Source: Eucalyptus grandis
Lineage: Eukaryota > Streptophyta > Magnoliopsida > Myrtales > Myrtaceae
Reading direction: 5' to 3'
DNA length: 64,000 nt
NCBI RefSeq assembly: GCF_016545825.1
Contig: NC_052615.1
Coordinates: forward strand, 30,253,088-30,317,087
This document shows, in pieces, positions 11,410 to 24,017 of this stretch. The notes below the pieces were generated by a model. It did no database searches and was not told the origin of the DNA. It saw only the letters and a list, made by a program, of their open reading frames with translations. A program made the position numbers and the translations under genes. Each line of letters begins with the position of its first letter. The stretch's first letter is position 1.

Positions 11410-13584
11410 GGAATCGCAGAGCACAGAGCGAGCGAGCGATGGAGAGAGAGACGGTGGAGAGGGTGATCCTTTGGTTTTGGGCCAAGACGGTGAGCCGGTG
11501 ATTAGCCCACTCATGAAAAACTTAAAAAACAAAACCACCGTCTGCGGCCCAGCTCCCATGATCCATTGCGAGAAAAGAGGAGTTCAAATCCCACTTGCCG
11601 TACTTTAAGTGCGACGTCGGAATGGTACATCCTCTACTAGCGTCGCCCTAGGGTTTATCCTGTTATCCTGAGTCTGTCGGGCTGTTCGTGTTGATACGGT
11701 GCGCAGATTTCCTGGATCATAAAAAAAAAATTCAAAAACAAATACATACATATGTATATATATGTGTGTGTTGTATGTTTGAGTTGTGAAAGATATATCA
11801 TAGATTATTGATCGAGCAAATATTGAGAAAGCTAGGAAGCGAACGAAAGTAGAGGGTAATGAAAATTTAGGGAAGTATTTTGTGGTTAAAGAAGGATCAA
11901 GGATGCAGGTAGATGGAAACTGAAACATGAAAATATAGTGATGTTGTTTTGCTTCCGAAAAGTGAACTAATGTATGTCAGATTGTAGGGGTGCCGAGACT
12001 GCTAAATAACATGGGTTTGCCAATGCTGATCTCGATGACTTGCACAGAAGAAATGTGAAAAAAGAGTGTGAATGGTGATATTAGAGAGGGATTGGGAGGT
12101 TAAAGATGGTAGCTTGCGTATAGATATGTTAACTAAGAATGTAGGATTCTTGAACATGATTAGCCAAAATGAGTATGCACGTCTTGAGTCCATTAACTAA
12201 TGCTAATGAGCTTAGAGAGATCATTAGGATCTATGACATGAAATATGGGATTTGGGTAAGGTTTAATGAACCAAATAAGTTGATCATATTGTGTTTTGAC
12301 TTTTGAGGGATGTGATTAGTTCATGTATGCTTCCAAATAGCAGAGACAATATACTTTACAAAACAAGACCTTTAACCCTGTATGTACATGTAACATGTAA
12401 GTACTGAATGACTAGCAAGCAAGTGTTATGATAAGTTGAGGTACAATCACGTGGCTAGGCCCTTCAATAAACAATCACTAGAGTTTGAAAATATCTTGAA
12501 ATCATCAAGGATGATGGTCTACAGAGCTAAGGCTACAACAATAAGTATGATCACGGCAAAGGAGGAACAACTTTCGATACTTCATAAATATTGCCAAAAA
12601 CTTCTCGATCAACCTAGGATCCACATGTGTACTTAAGATTGAGTAATGTCAAGACCAATTTAAACTTAGAGAAATTTACATTTGTCTAGATGCCTTGAAG
12701 AGGGTTTTTTTTTTTTTTTTTTAGGAAGAATGTAAGCATTTCATGAGATTTGTCATCATGCTACAATGATATCATTGTAGGAACTGTGGGTATAAATAGC
12801 AACAATTAGATGTATCCTCTTGTATGGTTAGTTGCTGTACAAGAACTACGAAAGATATGACACTAGTTTATTAGTATGATTGCAAAATGTCTAGGATTTG
12901 CAAAACTATAAACAAGCAAAATTGATACATATGTCGCAATTTACGCATAAGTTACTTAATATATCTAGTTGGATTCACTTTCACTTAATAATTTAAATTA
13001 ATAAATTATGAGTCAATTATGATAAATTAACTGTTTCATACAATATAAATTTTCCGATATAAAACTCCTCTAATACAACTGTATCTTAATAGTAGTGTCG
13101 TTTTTAGATGTGATACACATACCCATTAAAAATGTACCGACTATAATCCAAACAATCAACACGACATCGAAGGAGTCGAAATTACTAACGAGATCCCCGG
13201 GTGTAATTCGACTTTCACTCAAATCTAAATCTCGACTCTTAGACTCAGAATTCTAGACGCTAAAATAGAGCATGATATTCATACATTCGAGATGGGAGTC
13301 CTGGCCGCAACCCACGGCTGAACAGACAACTCTCTTAAGATAAAAATTATGCTTTAATAACCTTAGTCGAGCCAATATTCATCCAATCAACTCACATCGA
13401 GAAGAAAACGTACCATTTCAGGTTTTTTGAATTTTTCCCAAAAATCGAGCGGGCTCGAACCTAAACCGGTTTCAGCGGGCAGCCTCGCTGCTCCTCCTCC
13501 CTCGTCGCCGGCGGCGAGCGCGCACGATTCCAGAGACAACGATCGAATCCGAATCACCATCATCGACGCCGCCGACCGGAGACC
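11410..13584. other. divergent intergenic region between RING and APC7 genes
   Basis: About 2.2 kb separates the two start codons of the head-to-head genes, so both promoters must lie here. The sequence is AT-rich with T-runs (about 12705-12721). I cannot assign a specific TATA box or binding site with confidence, and no further gene is visible. Confidence 0.5.
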
Positions 13585-16500
13585 ATGGACGTCCCCAAGG
13601 ATCAAATCTCCACCCTCCTCGACCATGGCCTCTCCGCCTCCGCTCAAATCCTCGTACAATCTCTCTCTCTCTCTGTGTCTCTCTCTATCACTGTATGCTT
13701 GCTGCCTAACGCCCCCACCTGGGTTTGTCCTCGATCAGGGCTCCTTTCTGGTCTCTTCGTCCTCCGTCAATGCCGAAACCAACCCCCACGTCAAAGCCGA
13801 GAACCTGGTGCGGCTCGACCCTAGATTCGCCTCTCTTCCTTAGTTGTTTTGGGGGGTTCTTGTTCTTTTTCCTTATAGGGTTTGTTCTGCTGCAGGTGCT
13901 GCTCGGCGATGCGTTGGTTCGCGACAGAGAGTACCGCCGAGCCATCGTGAGTGCTCTCCTTCATTGGGTTGGAACTTAGTGGGTCTATGTGATTTTGGGT
14001 TGGTTTTGTGTTTATTGGAATCTGTGTCTAGTTTCTGGGTAGCCGGGTATTGCGTGCGGTAGTATCGGAGAACAATTGCTAGTGCATTCCGGTACTCCCT
14101 GTATTGAGCTCCTTCAAGTTTGTGCTGTGTACACATGTGATGGCATTGCATTGGTATTTGGTGGGTCATGGTGTTTGTATTGGCATCTGTAGTAAGTTTC
14201 ACAAAAATGTTATATTTCCTATAGTTTATGGGGGGTGTTTAGCTGTTTCGGTTAACTCTCTAAAATGTGTCCTTGGCAGCATATGTACAAACAAGCCTTG
14301 CAGTACCATAGAATTATTCAAGCAAACTTCAGCAAGTACCAGAAGCTCATTGTCCACGTCGAATAGATCATCTTCTCCGAATTCTTTCAATGTATCTGCA
14401 GTTAATGAAAATGAGGTTTGATCAATTCACTATGTTGCAAACTTACTTTCCTTTAAAATAGCAATTTTATGTTGTTTCCTGGTTTATTTAGGTAGATTTC
14501 TTGTTTAAATTTTGCCTCTTGCCTTTTTTGATTTCCATGATAGGTAAAATTCAAGATTGCATCCTGCCACTCTTCATTGAATGATAATAAAGCCGCCCTT
14601 CTCGAGGTTTTTCTTCATTGCTTTCAATCCTCTCTGGTATTACTAGTTGTGGCAAATATGTTCCTTATGGTGTGTTATCATAGGAGAGCTAGCTAGGTTT
14701 TAGAAACAGTTGGCTTTTTTGTTATTCCCTTTTCTAATTGGGGCTTTTGATCTTTCTTTCTCTTTTTATCATATGATTAACTTTTGTCACTGCTATTACA
14801 GTTGGAAGGGGATTCCAAGCAAAGTGAGAACTTTGCAAATGAATTTACTCATGGAAAGCTCTATAGGAACTCACGGCACAATCGTGCTGCTGTTGCTTGT
14901 TATAGAGAGTGTTTGAGGTAGGTTTGTTCATATGCTTTTAAGTTGGAATCTGTGCTTTTAAATTGCATCTGGTGTTGTGTGTTAGCGAGTCGTTATGTGT
15001 TTCATTCTTGTGTGCATATTAAGTCATCTCTGTCCTATAAGCCATAGTCAATCATTACGAAATGAAAGTTAGATTGTTGGCCAAAGCTTGCATCGAAATT
15101 AAAAAATTAAAACCACAGCAAGACACTTAACTGGTGTACCATTGTTGAGCAAGTCCAATACCCTAAAACAAGCTTTGCTTTATAAAAGGAGTCTAACATG
15201 AGAGTGGAGCGATTCTCGCACCACATGGCCTTGAATATTAATATGGCTGGCAGGTTTTGGGAGATATGATCGGCTGGAGTGTCTCCTCAGACAACTTGGA
15301 ATAAAGATATAGAAAGCAATTCTATTGCAAATTGTTGTTACTCTGTGCATATTTTCAGTCTTTTTTTCTTTTGGGTACGCAAAGCACAACTATTTCCTAA
15401 AGTAGCTAGGTAGCTTATTGCAGGATATGATGGCAATAAAGGGTTACCGTTAAATGCTTTGAGCTCTTTAAATTCGTGTTTATTCTCTTTTGATTTGTAT
15501 TGCAGAAACTGCTTTTTCGTCATGGAGGCTATTATAGCTTTGGCTGAGCTGGGAACTTCTGCTAAGAATATCATCTCTTTGATTCCTCAGGTATATGATA
15601 CAAAGGAAAGTTTCAGTTGTTTTTCACTTCCTTGATTGTCCAAGTTTAATGATCTTGTCTAAATTGTCATCTCCATCTGTATGAAGTCATACACAGAAAA
15701 AAAGTGAAGGGTTCTGGTTACATCCTTACTTGTCCAACTAGCTATATGTTGCTGTGATATTATTATTATGCACCATATAATCTCTATTTGGATTTCAAAA
15801 CCATACGAAGTGCATTACTGTGTGAGCACATTCACAGATCTCTTTAGAAACTAAATTTGCTTTACCTCGAGGCAAACGTTATTTTAGTTGGTAAAGAAAA
15901 TAAGTCAATAGGCCATTAGTGTGTCAGAAGTTAGACAGATCTCTTCAGCAATTAGTAAGCATTAGTTTAGTTGCTATGGTTTTATGTTGTTATTTGTTAT
16001 GCAAACTGATTGCATTGTAATTTGTTGCTCTGAGTCTTTTCTCATTTGATGATTATTCCATTTATAATAAGTGGAGATTTTGTTTATTAAATCGTAAGCC
16101 TTTTTTTGTTTTGTTGTTGCAACTTCAGACTCCAAATAGAGGCAACAGGGGTTCATATGATCATCTCGATTCAATGCGGTGGCTGCAAGTAAGTTTGAGA
16201 TAAATTAGAGGTGACTTAATGTTGTCATAAGTCAATAAAATTTGTTCCTTATAAAAAGAAGTTAATAACGAGTCAGCCAATGGGCAATTGGCTTAGTTGG
16301 TTGCGGTGGGGAAAGGGACAGATGAGGTTTGATCCTCAGTGAAAAGAAGAAAAAGAGTCATAAATAGGTTACTGTTTTTGTTCATCTTTCACTGTTCATA
16401 AGTCATCCTACTCTCCTGTATAGGTCCTCCTGTAATTTTTCATATTGCACAGATACCTTGCCATAGTTAGAAATCTGTGTGCAGTCAGTCTATAGTTACA

Positions 16501-19500
16501 AGCAATGCTTTTCTAATTAGAAGCAATGGGATACCATATAGTTGTGGGATTACCGAGCTTTGAGAAACATTCTTCAGATGTCTTGTCATGACAATACTGC
16601 TTGTTATTCCATAGATTTAGCAATAAATAGAGATGATAATTGATGATCCGTATTTCTTTGCAGCGTTATGTTGAGGCACAGTGTTGTATCGCTTCAAATG
16701 ACTACAAAGGTAATGTAATGCCTCTACCTATGTACATTTTCTAAGAATCAACTTTTCCGTGTGCTAGAAATGGAAAGACCAATCCTGGGAAAATTTTGAG
16801 GGGGCATCACCATTCATAAATTGTCATGCCCTTCACTGCTATTTTTATGGGAGTCAAACTATGGAAAAGACTTTTGTGATCTTCACTGGTGCTTTTGCCT
16901 CGAAATTGCAAGAAACTGCAACCTCTAGCATGTTTTGTGAAAGCTCGAAAGACATTGGGAATAATGACAGTATATTCTTCACCAATTGCCATTGTCATGT
17001 TGCGGATGCAACATCCTTGATTCTTTTCATTTACTCAAGTGCCGTATACCGTAGGTCAATTTCTAAAAGAGAAGGAAGAGATTAACGTTAGAAACTAACT
17101 TTTTAATAATTTTATATTAGTGGGCTTTTGTTCATATGCACCCGAATCTTGCCTTTTCTAGTTGCATTACAATAATAATTGTGCTGCTATGATGGATGAC
17201 TATGCATATATTGTTAGTTTAATTTGTTTGCGGGAGTATATTAGTAATTGAAGGCATAGTTTTAACTTTAGAGACTACTTTTTGTCCGTTGGCAGGTGGT
17301 CTGGAGCTATATGCGGAGCTTTTGCAACAATTTCCTAAGAACATACATATATTACTTGAAATGGCAAAGGTTAGATATATACTTGTTAGTGAGATTAAAT
17401 ATTAAACCACGTTTTCATTTAACAGTTTAAGCTTTTAGAACAACTGGTAGTGGTGATACAAAATCTCTCATGGTATCAGAGCTTGAGGTCTTAAGTTAAA
17501 ATCTTTCCAGGCCCATTTGCCTCTCCAATTAAATATGTCCACACTCAGTATTAGGCAAACAAGACTAGACTAAGTGTGAGGGGGAGTGTTAGCATAATTT
17601 ATTATGAAATCACACCTTCAACTAATAGCTTAAACTTTTAGAATAGTTGGTAGTGTAATCATATTTGCCTTGCATCTATTATCTATATGAAATCAAGCAA
17701 CAAATTAAGCAATGATAAGCAATGTATGCATTATTTCATCTATGGATTCTCCACCCATAGACAATTTGATTTGTTTCTCAGTTTGTCGGTAGCAAATGCC
17801 TTTTATTGGTATGCTCCACCTTAACGTATCTATATGTGCATGTTTTGCAAGTTCAGACCTATCCTCCAATGCTTGCTTGAATTTGTGTTTCTTTAGTTGT
17901 ACGTGACATATCCCAGGTACTTGAGAAGGAGTGCATACTGATTAATTTTTGTTTACATATGGACAAATATGTGAAGGTAGAAGCTATTATTGGAAAAAAT
18001 GACGAGGCTATAATGAATTTCGAAAAGGTAAGTAAAGAGTATTTTGGGTGTCATATTGACAAAATATCATGCTTTATTTGATGGTGTGAACATAGTGTAT
18101 GTATTGACAGGCTAGGTCAGTTGATCCATACATCCTAACTTACATGGATGAGTATGCAATGCTTCTCAAAATGAAATCTGATTACACAAAACTTAGCAAG
18201 CTGGTGCATGATTTATTGAATACTGACCCAACAAGGCCAGAATTTTTGTTGCTTTATCCGTGATGTCGGAAAGGAAAGATGACAAAGGAGCTTTATCTTA
18301 TGCCGATAAGGTAGTTTTGTTTACCTTTGTCTTTGGTTTAGTTGTCTGCTTTTATAGTACCTCACAGTCTCTTCTTACCTTGATCAGAGCATTCAAATTG
18401 ATGAGAGACACATACCTGGCTATATAATGAAGGTAGACAGTAGCTTGGTGTAGGTTTATATTGATGCTTCTGGTATAAATCTTGATCGGTCAATGTTAAA
18501 TGTAATCATCAAACTTATTTCTCTTGTGCTTGCAGGAAACCTGTGTTTATCAATGGATAGGCCTGAAGCAGCTGTAGTTGCCTTCAGAGGAGCTCGAGAG
18601 TTGAGGCCTGATCTTCGTTCATATCAAGGTGTGTGGGAAACTACTTAGAATTTGTTGCAGCAAAGGTGTACATGTCTAATTCTTGACCGTCTGAGTGATT
18701 GGAAGCTTATTATCATTTCAGGTTTAGTTCGCTCTTATTTGGCATGCTCAAAAGTTAAAGAAGCCCTTTATACGGCCAGGGAAGCAATGAAAGCAATGCC
18801 TCAATCTGCAAGGGCTCTAAAATTGGTTGGAGATGTCCATGCTAGGAATCCTGGTGGTAGGGAGAAGGTATGTAAGTGTTTCCCAGATTGTTCTAGAATC
18901 TCCATTTCTTTTAACTAAGGTGAAGAAGTCTCTGAATAGTTTGGAGTGGTGATAGGCAAAAAAGTTCTACGAGTCAGCTCTTCGTCTCGAACCCGGTTAC
19001 CTTGGAGCTGCATTAGCTTTGGCTGAACTGCATGTCATTGAGGACGAAATGGAGATGCCGTCTCTCTTCTTGAGAGATATCTCAAGGACTGGGCAGATGA
19101 CTGTCTTCATGTTAAGTTGGCTCAAGTTTTCTCTGCAACTAATATGCTGGAGGATGCATTGACCCATTATCAGGCTGCTCTAAGGTTGTAATTTAATTGA
19201 AGGCATGCTCGTTTTAGTTCTTGAAAATTCTTGATCCAGGCTTTTCAGTGGTACTACTAGATCCTTGCAAAAAGAGGAACCAATACGGTTTGGGAAAAAC
19301 AAGATAAAAGAAAGATCAAGTTCATGTCTTCATTGTTATATTCATGCTCTCTTCTCATTACAATTCAGGATCAACTTCGCAGAATGAAGCTGCCAAGAAA
19401 GGATTGGACCGCTTGGAGAAACAGATGAAGGTGCGTCTTTAGCTCCCGTGCAGTTTGGTGATGGAAAATCCTTCACTTATTCTCACTTCAGTAGACAGAG

Positions 19501-19637
19501 CAGACCATTCCTGTGATGTGAGGCATTGACTGGGTGTTGGTTTCTTCTAGGGAGTGGATCCAGATGCACCTGATGAAGATGAAGAAAACGAGGTTGAGGA
19601 TGCAGATGCAGATGTCGAGGAGACGGAGCTGCTATAA
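13585..19637 (+). CDS. APC7: APC7, anaphase-promoting complex/cyclosome TPR subunit, 18 exons, several indels
   Basis: Exons are 13585-13653, 13739-13807, 13896-13946, 14280-14415, 14544-14606, 14802-14917, 15506-15590, 16129-16188, 16664-16709, 17296-17369, 17977-18027, 18111-18310, 18388-18432, 18536-18628, 18722-18867, 18956-19184, 19369-19430 and 19551-19637. All have GT..AG borders. About 561 residues are intended, close to the roughly 560 of plant APC7. APC7 is a TPR scaffold of the nuclear APC/C ubiquitin ligase that drives mitotic cyclin and securin destruction. Recognisable blocks are the N-terminus MDVPKDQISTLLDHGL, HMYKQAL in exon 4, VDPYILTYMDEYAMLL in exon 12, ARELRPDLRSYQ in exon 14, EALYTAREAMKAMPQSA in exon 15, and FYESALRLEPGYLGAAL in exon 16. 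The tail is acidic. Frame breaks lie in exon 4 (-2, near 14319), exon 6 (+1 at 14808-14811 and -1 near 14853), exon 12 (-1 at 18243-18247, giving TGA at 18262), exon 14 (-1 at its start), exon 16 (-1 at 19042) and exon 17 (+1 at 19376). No splice site is damaged. Confidence 0.92.
13661..13687. repeat. CT-rich microsatellite in APC7 intron 1
   Basis: A CT dinucleotide run with minor interruptions, just inside the first intron. Confidence 0.8.
16281..16350 (+). mobile_element. SINE-like fragment in APC7 intron 8
   Basis: A pair of tRNA-like RNA polymerase III promoter boxes is present. A box A match (ggcttagttgg) lies at 16290-16300 and a box B match (ggtttgatcct) at 16326-16336, in the order and approximate spacing of tRNA-derived SINEs. 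An A/G-rich stretch follows. No tRNA fold or clear target duplication was found, so this may be a short fragment or chance similarity. Confidence 0.4.
17384..17661 (+). mobile_element. TRIM (miniature LTR retrotransposon) in APC7 intron 10
   Basis: The element has all the parts of an LTR retrotransposon in under 300 bp. The left LTR at 17384-17470 starts TGTTAG and ends CA. A tRNA-Met-type primer binding site, tggtatcagagc, starts at 17471. A short spacer leads to a polypurine tract (gtgagggggag) at about 17576-17586. The right LTR at 17587 to about 17661 again starts TGTTAG. The two LTRs share blocks such as agcttaaacttttagaa. It lacks coding capacity, as TRIMs do. It lies in the sense orientation of the host gene and does not touch splice sites. 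Confidence 0.75.
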
Positions 19638-21878
19638 TATAAAAAGCCTGAACAATGTCATGCTTCATACATGGAAGGGCAGCTTTGTGAAGGTTAGGTC
19701 ATCTGAATCTTTGATCAGGGCATTTGTGATCCTTTTGGAGCCAGAAAATGGAGATTCTTCTGCTTTTGCCTGGATAATCATGAGCAGCGTCGTGACAGAT
19801 GGTACAGATTTTTTGGGTGAGTCCATGCAGTGCAAATGTTCGCAAAGGTCTGAAAAGCCCGCCTTATTCCTTCAATATGTGAATATAGTGTTGTCCATGA
19901 GCAGGTTCCAAATATAGTGCAGCACGGCTTTCTGTTCGCCTCTGAATTTGATGGACGTTCATGTGCCATGCAAAAATACTTCTGTATACCATTCTACATT
20001 TGAGCCTTCCTGGCGTGGCTGAGTCTTTTTTGCTTGTGACAACTTGACTTAAATTTTAGCTGGCGATGCCTTGGCTAACTTCATTCAAAATGATAATTTC
20101 AAAATTAGTTATTTTTATGTTATTTCCGTTAATGGCAATGATTAATTCAAAAAAATTCGATGCCGACGGCCTTGAAATGTGAAAATATGCTGATTTTTCT
20201 GTTTGGCCAAAAATGGTGTGCCGTGTATGTACTTAAAAGAAGCAATATTTGAGGTATTTGCCTAAATTTGGTAGATTGTGGAGTCCGTTTTGAAATAAGG
20301 GTAGAAGTAGAATGTTCTCTCAAAAGAGAGCTTTGAGTTTGACTTTAAATAAGAGCTTGAAATAGTAGGATTAGTTTTCACTAAGAATTTGAAATAACTT
20401 GTTCGGCAAATCTTCACTGTCGGCTCTTTCCAATTGTTAGAGCAAATGTAACTTGGGCCATAATTTGCAACAGGGTAAAATTGGGTAAAACCCTAAAAAT
20501 AAAAAATCAAGAATCCTAAATTGAATTTTGATTGGAGTATGTGCATTAGGAAAGACATCAACAGAGGCTCAGCTGCCAGCGCATGCTGTCCTTCCCTTTC
20601 TTGCTTAAATCACCAGAATCGGTCCTCGACCCTGTGAAGTCATTGGAGGAAACCTTACAGAAACTTTATCAACTGCATGAGCAAACCTGGCCACGGCTGA
20701 AACAAAAAATTAGCAAGAAAATAACAATATAGGCCATTCCACATATCTTTGTAAGACGATGAAGAAAAGAACCCGACTTTAATGGGATTGAGAGTGCCAA
20801 CATAAGAAAATGCAAGAGAGAGCCCACCGCAGTACGGACTACAGTGCAATAGCATGGTTAAGATTTACAGATGCCGTTGACGAAAGAAGGATGAAGCTCT
20901 GCAGAAGAAACGGCCACAGATGGAGTCCAGGTCGCACCACGCTTGTGGAAACGGCAATTTTGCAGAGAGAGGAGGAGGAGAGAGTGAAATCAAAATCGGG
21001 ACTTGAAGAACGCGAGGAGGCACAGTCTATGCGGATTTACCCATTCGATTTGTGATTTCTTTAGGATTTTACCCACTTTTGCAAATATTGGAAAAATTAC
21101 CCCATCTCAATTAGATGAAGCTGACCTGCAAAGATTTCGTCAGTCGGTGAATTCAGGCCTTTATTTAAAATTTTCCTCCATAATGATGGTTCAAGGATCA
21201 CATGACTGTTGGCCAGGAAGAAAAATCTGGGTTGGATTAATCATGTGAACAACATATTGATAGTTTAAGGATCACATGAATTTGTGCATGGGGTACCAGG
21301 GCTTTTAACCACCCGCCTGAATCACTGACCCTGCCTCTCTAGTTTGAATTTCATGATCTCTACTCTCTAGCTAAACCTATTGCTAAACTTCTTCAGAAAC
21401 TGTTTAGCGTTCATACGCTCTTTTAGCTCCTAATGAGTCGGGGCCGTACGACGAACGGGCTGCAAGCGGTCTGGTGATAAAGCGATCAGGAGAGAGGGGA
21501 CGACGGGCCCGCGCATGATGCACGGGAAGAGCATTCATATCGACGGCTTGGCGAATATCGTGAAGCCAAAAGCATCTAGAGATTTTGATTGCTAGTTAAT
21601 GTATTGGTAAGGCATAAATAATTCTGGGTAAGCACCTATATAGGTGGATACTAAGTGGATCACTAATGACACTTCCTACTCATCCTCTTTGGTAATTTCA
21701 CAAAAGGATTGCCCAATGATCCTCCTTATAAATTAATGGAGGGTCCATGTCGAAATCCGTGCACGGCAATTTGTTTTGAGTTATGAAAGAGAGTTTCCTT
21801 ATGATGAGTGATAGGCTGTGAAAAGAGCATGTCTCTTGATATAACTTTTGCTCTCTTTAGACGCCGCCGAACATATTA
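19638..21878. other. 3' flank of APC7 and intergenic DNA
   Basis: The first few hundred bases probably hold the APC7 3' untranslated region. From about 21050 down to 20550 the minus strand looks like a possible 5' leader (CT-rich, then ATG at 20855 and a tttttgtttcag acceptor-like site near 20700). The translated pieces match nothing I know, so no gene is called. Confidence 0.45.
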
Positions 21879-22162
21879 GGGAGAGATTATTGGTAGTCAT
21901 TGAGAAACTTTAATACCACCAAAAATATTAAATTGGTAAATATGCGACCGATTTATCTAATATTAATTTTTTGATCATGAAAAACCTTAAACTGATGTGG
22001 TGGTGTGGCAAATTCACGTAGGGAGAGATTATTGGTAGTCATCGAGAAACTTTAATACCACCAAAAATCTTAAATTGGTAAATATACGACCGATTTATCC
22101 AAAATTAATTTTTTGATCATAAAAAACCTCAAACTGATATGGTGGTGTGGCAAATTCACGTA
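21879..22162. repeat. 142-bp tandem duplication
   Basis: Two adjacent copies (21879-22020 and 22021-22162) align over their full length with only a few substitutions. Both start gggagagattattggtag and end caaattcacgta. Confidence 0.95.
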
Positions 22163-23100
22163 GAAATTCATAGGATTAATACAATGAAATACCCCAAATT
22201 TATGTTAAATTTGTTGTAGGTGTATTAGTTTGGGATTTTTCATAATATTTAGCCCATGGATTTTCATGGCAATATACCACGTCATCATGTGTTATGCACA
22301 ACAACAAATTTAATGGTAAAATATGATAGAAGCTAACCGGGTGTAAATTTATCATGGGTGCATCGATCTAAGGTTTTTTGTAATCAAAAAATTAATTTGA
22401 GAAAAATTTGTCACATGTATACCATTTCGAGATTTTTTATGGTAAAAAAATTACTTTAGAGTAAATTTGTCACATGCGTACGTGTTTAGAGTTTTCATGA
22501 TAAAAAATTAGTTTGAAGTAAATTTGTTATATGTATATCAATTTAGCATTTTTCGTGGTATTAACTAAAAAAAAAAATTATGCCAAAACAGACAACTTAT
22601 ACAGTCGTAGCAAGACACCAGTGTGTTGCACGACTTGTAAGACCATATATATTTTTTTAAGATTATGTTAAATGTTGGTTGTTAAGTTAATTTGCATTTA
22701 TTGATAATTAAAGTCAACTATTAGATGCACTGAAACGTTGTATTGTCTTGTTGCTTTCCAAAGTTCGTCAAGTTAGCCTCTTTTCTATCAATGAGTCTAA
22801 ACACCACCCAATTTTTTGATATTTTTTACAAAGTAACGATGAGCTGAAATTGAAGCAATACCAGGACATCTAATTTCTTTCGTTAGATTTTTTTTTTTTT
22901 TTGAAATCACTAGTAATTGTTTTTGTTGATTTGTTAATACTCATTTTCCATCATTTTATACGATTGATTCATTTGTAAATATGTGTTGTTGGTTTTCTAT
23001 GCCGATGGGTAACTTTTTAGTTGATAGTTTAGTACAAATTTAAAAAATATAATGCACTTTATGATGAGGGTAGTTAGGCAAATTCCCTAAATGATTTTGA
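22163..23100. other. AT-rich intergenic DNA
   Basis: Apart from the 60-bp repeat units, this stretch is AT-rich with T-runs (for example near 22890). It holds no gene I can support. Confidence 0.5.
22379..22557. repeat. three diverged ~60-bp tandem repeats
   Basis: Three successive units of about 60 bp each carry an aaaaaatta...aaatttgtcacatgt core followed by a tttttcatggta-like block. They have diverged more than the adjacent 142-bp duplication. Confidence 0.7.
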
Positions 23101-24017
23101 AGATCAACAAAATCTTTACATAGTGTTTTTATAATTTTGATGATAAATTTCCAGGTGCAATGGTTGGAGCAAATATGTTCATTAAATTCAAGACACTAGT
23201 GAATCTGGTTCTCTACATCAATATATGAATATGAAATGCGATCGACACTCTTTGAGACTTCGTATCGTGTCGGACGATTAGACATGTGTCCAACATTCTC
23301 CCACACTCTTCGATACACAGTAAACGGGTGTCAGATTTTTCGACACTTGATCAACTCTCATGACATTCTCGACACTTGAGTCCAAAATTTCGACATGTGA
23401 GTTCGAATTTCAATATGCACGAGTCAATTTTATATATTTTCAATTAATAATGGGTCAAAATGTAGTAAAAATAATAAACGGAAAAGAAAGAAAAATCTAG
23501 TATTCTCTTCTCTTCTAATTCTCACTTTTTGTGACACACAATTTACTTCTCAAGTTTATCTTTTTATCTTTTTTTTTTTTCGACACGTGAGTCTAAAATG
23601 TGGATTGCTTTTTTTTTTTCTTTCAAGTTTTATGAATTATTGGAATTGAGTTAAATTTGTCAAATTGAAATAATGAATGATATTAACAAATAATGGATTA
23701 ATATTTTTAGTGTAAATTCATTTAAGGCTCTTTTACTATTTATTTATTTATGTACTCAAATTAATTTTATTAAAATAATCATAAAATGATAATTTATCAT
23801 GTATATATAAACTACATATTTAATATACAACGTGTCCAAATTCTATATTTATTTATTTATTTTTATAAATGATGTATCGGCGTGTTGTGTTGTGTGGTGT
23901 CATGTTGTGTCGTGTCGCGTCATATATCGTGTGTTGGTGTCGGTCTTACTTAGAATATGATTATATCTTCTTAATCGAGGCAAATGTGTAATTTGCAAGA
24001 TTATTGAGACAATCAAA
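23100..24017 (+). mobile_element. 3' internal remnant of a Copia element, interrupted by a hAT-like insertion
   Basis: Text at about 23130-23226 (ttttgatgataaatttccagg and following) and 23961-24017 resembles the non-coding stretch that precedes a plant Copia 3' LTR. It abuts the LTR at 24018. The two parts are separated by the insertion at 23235-23952. The polypurine tract expected just before 24018 has decayed. Confidence 0.5.
23227..23960. mobile_element. hAT-like non-autonomous element with 8-bp target duplication
   Basis: The direct repeat GAATATGA occurs at 23227-23234 and at 23953-23960, flanking a 718-bp insert at 23235-23952. The insert ends carry imperfect inverted repeats: left gcgatcgacac; right, read inverted, agaccgacacc. 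Subterminal regions repeat cgacac/cgtgtcg words many times, notably at 23875-23945. An 8-bp duplication with subterminal repeats fits the hAT superfamily, but no transposase is encoded and the terminal repeats are short, so the class is inferred. Confidence 0.6.
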
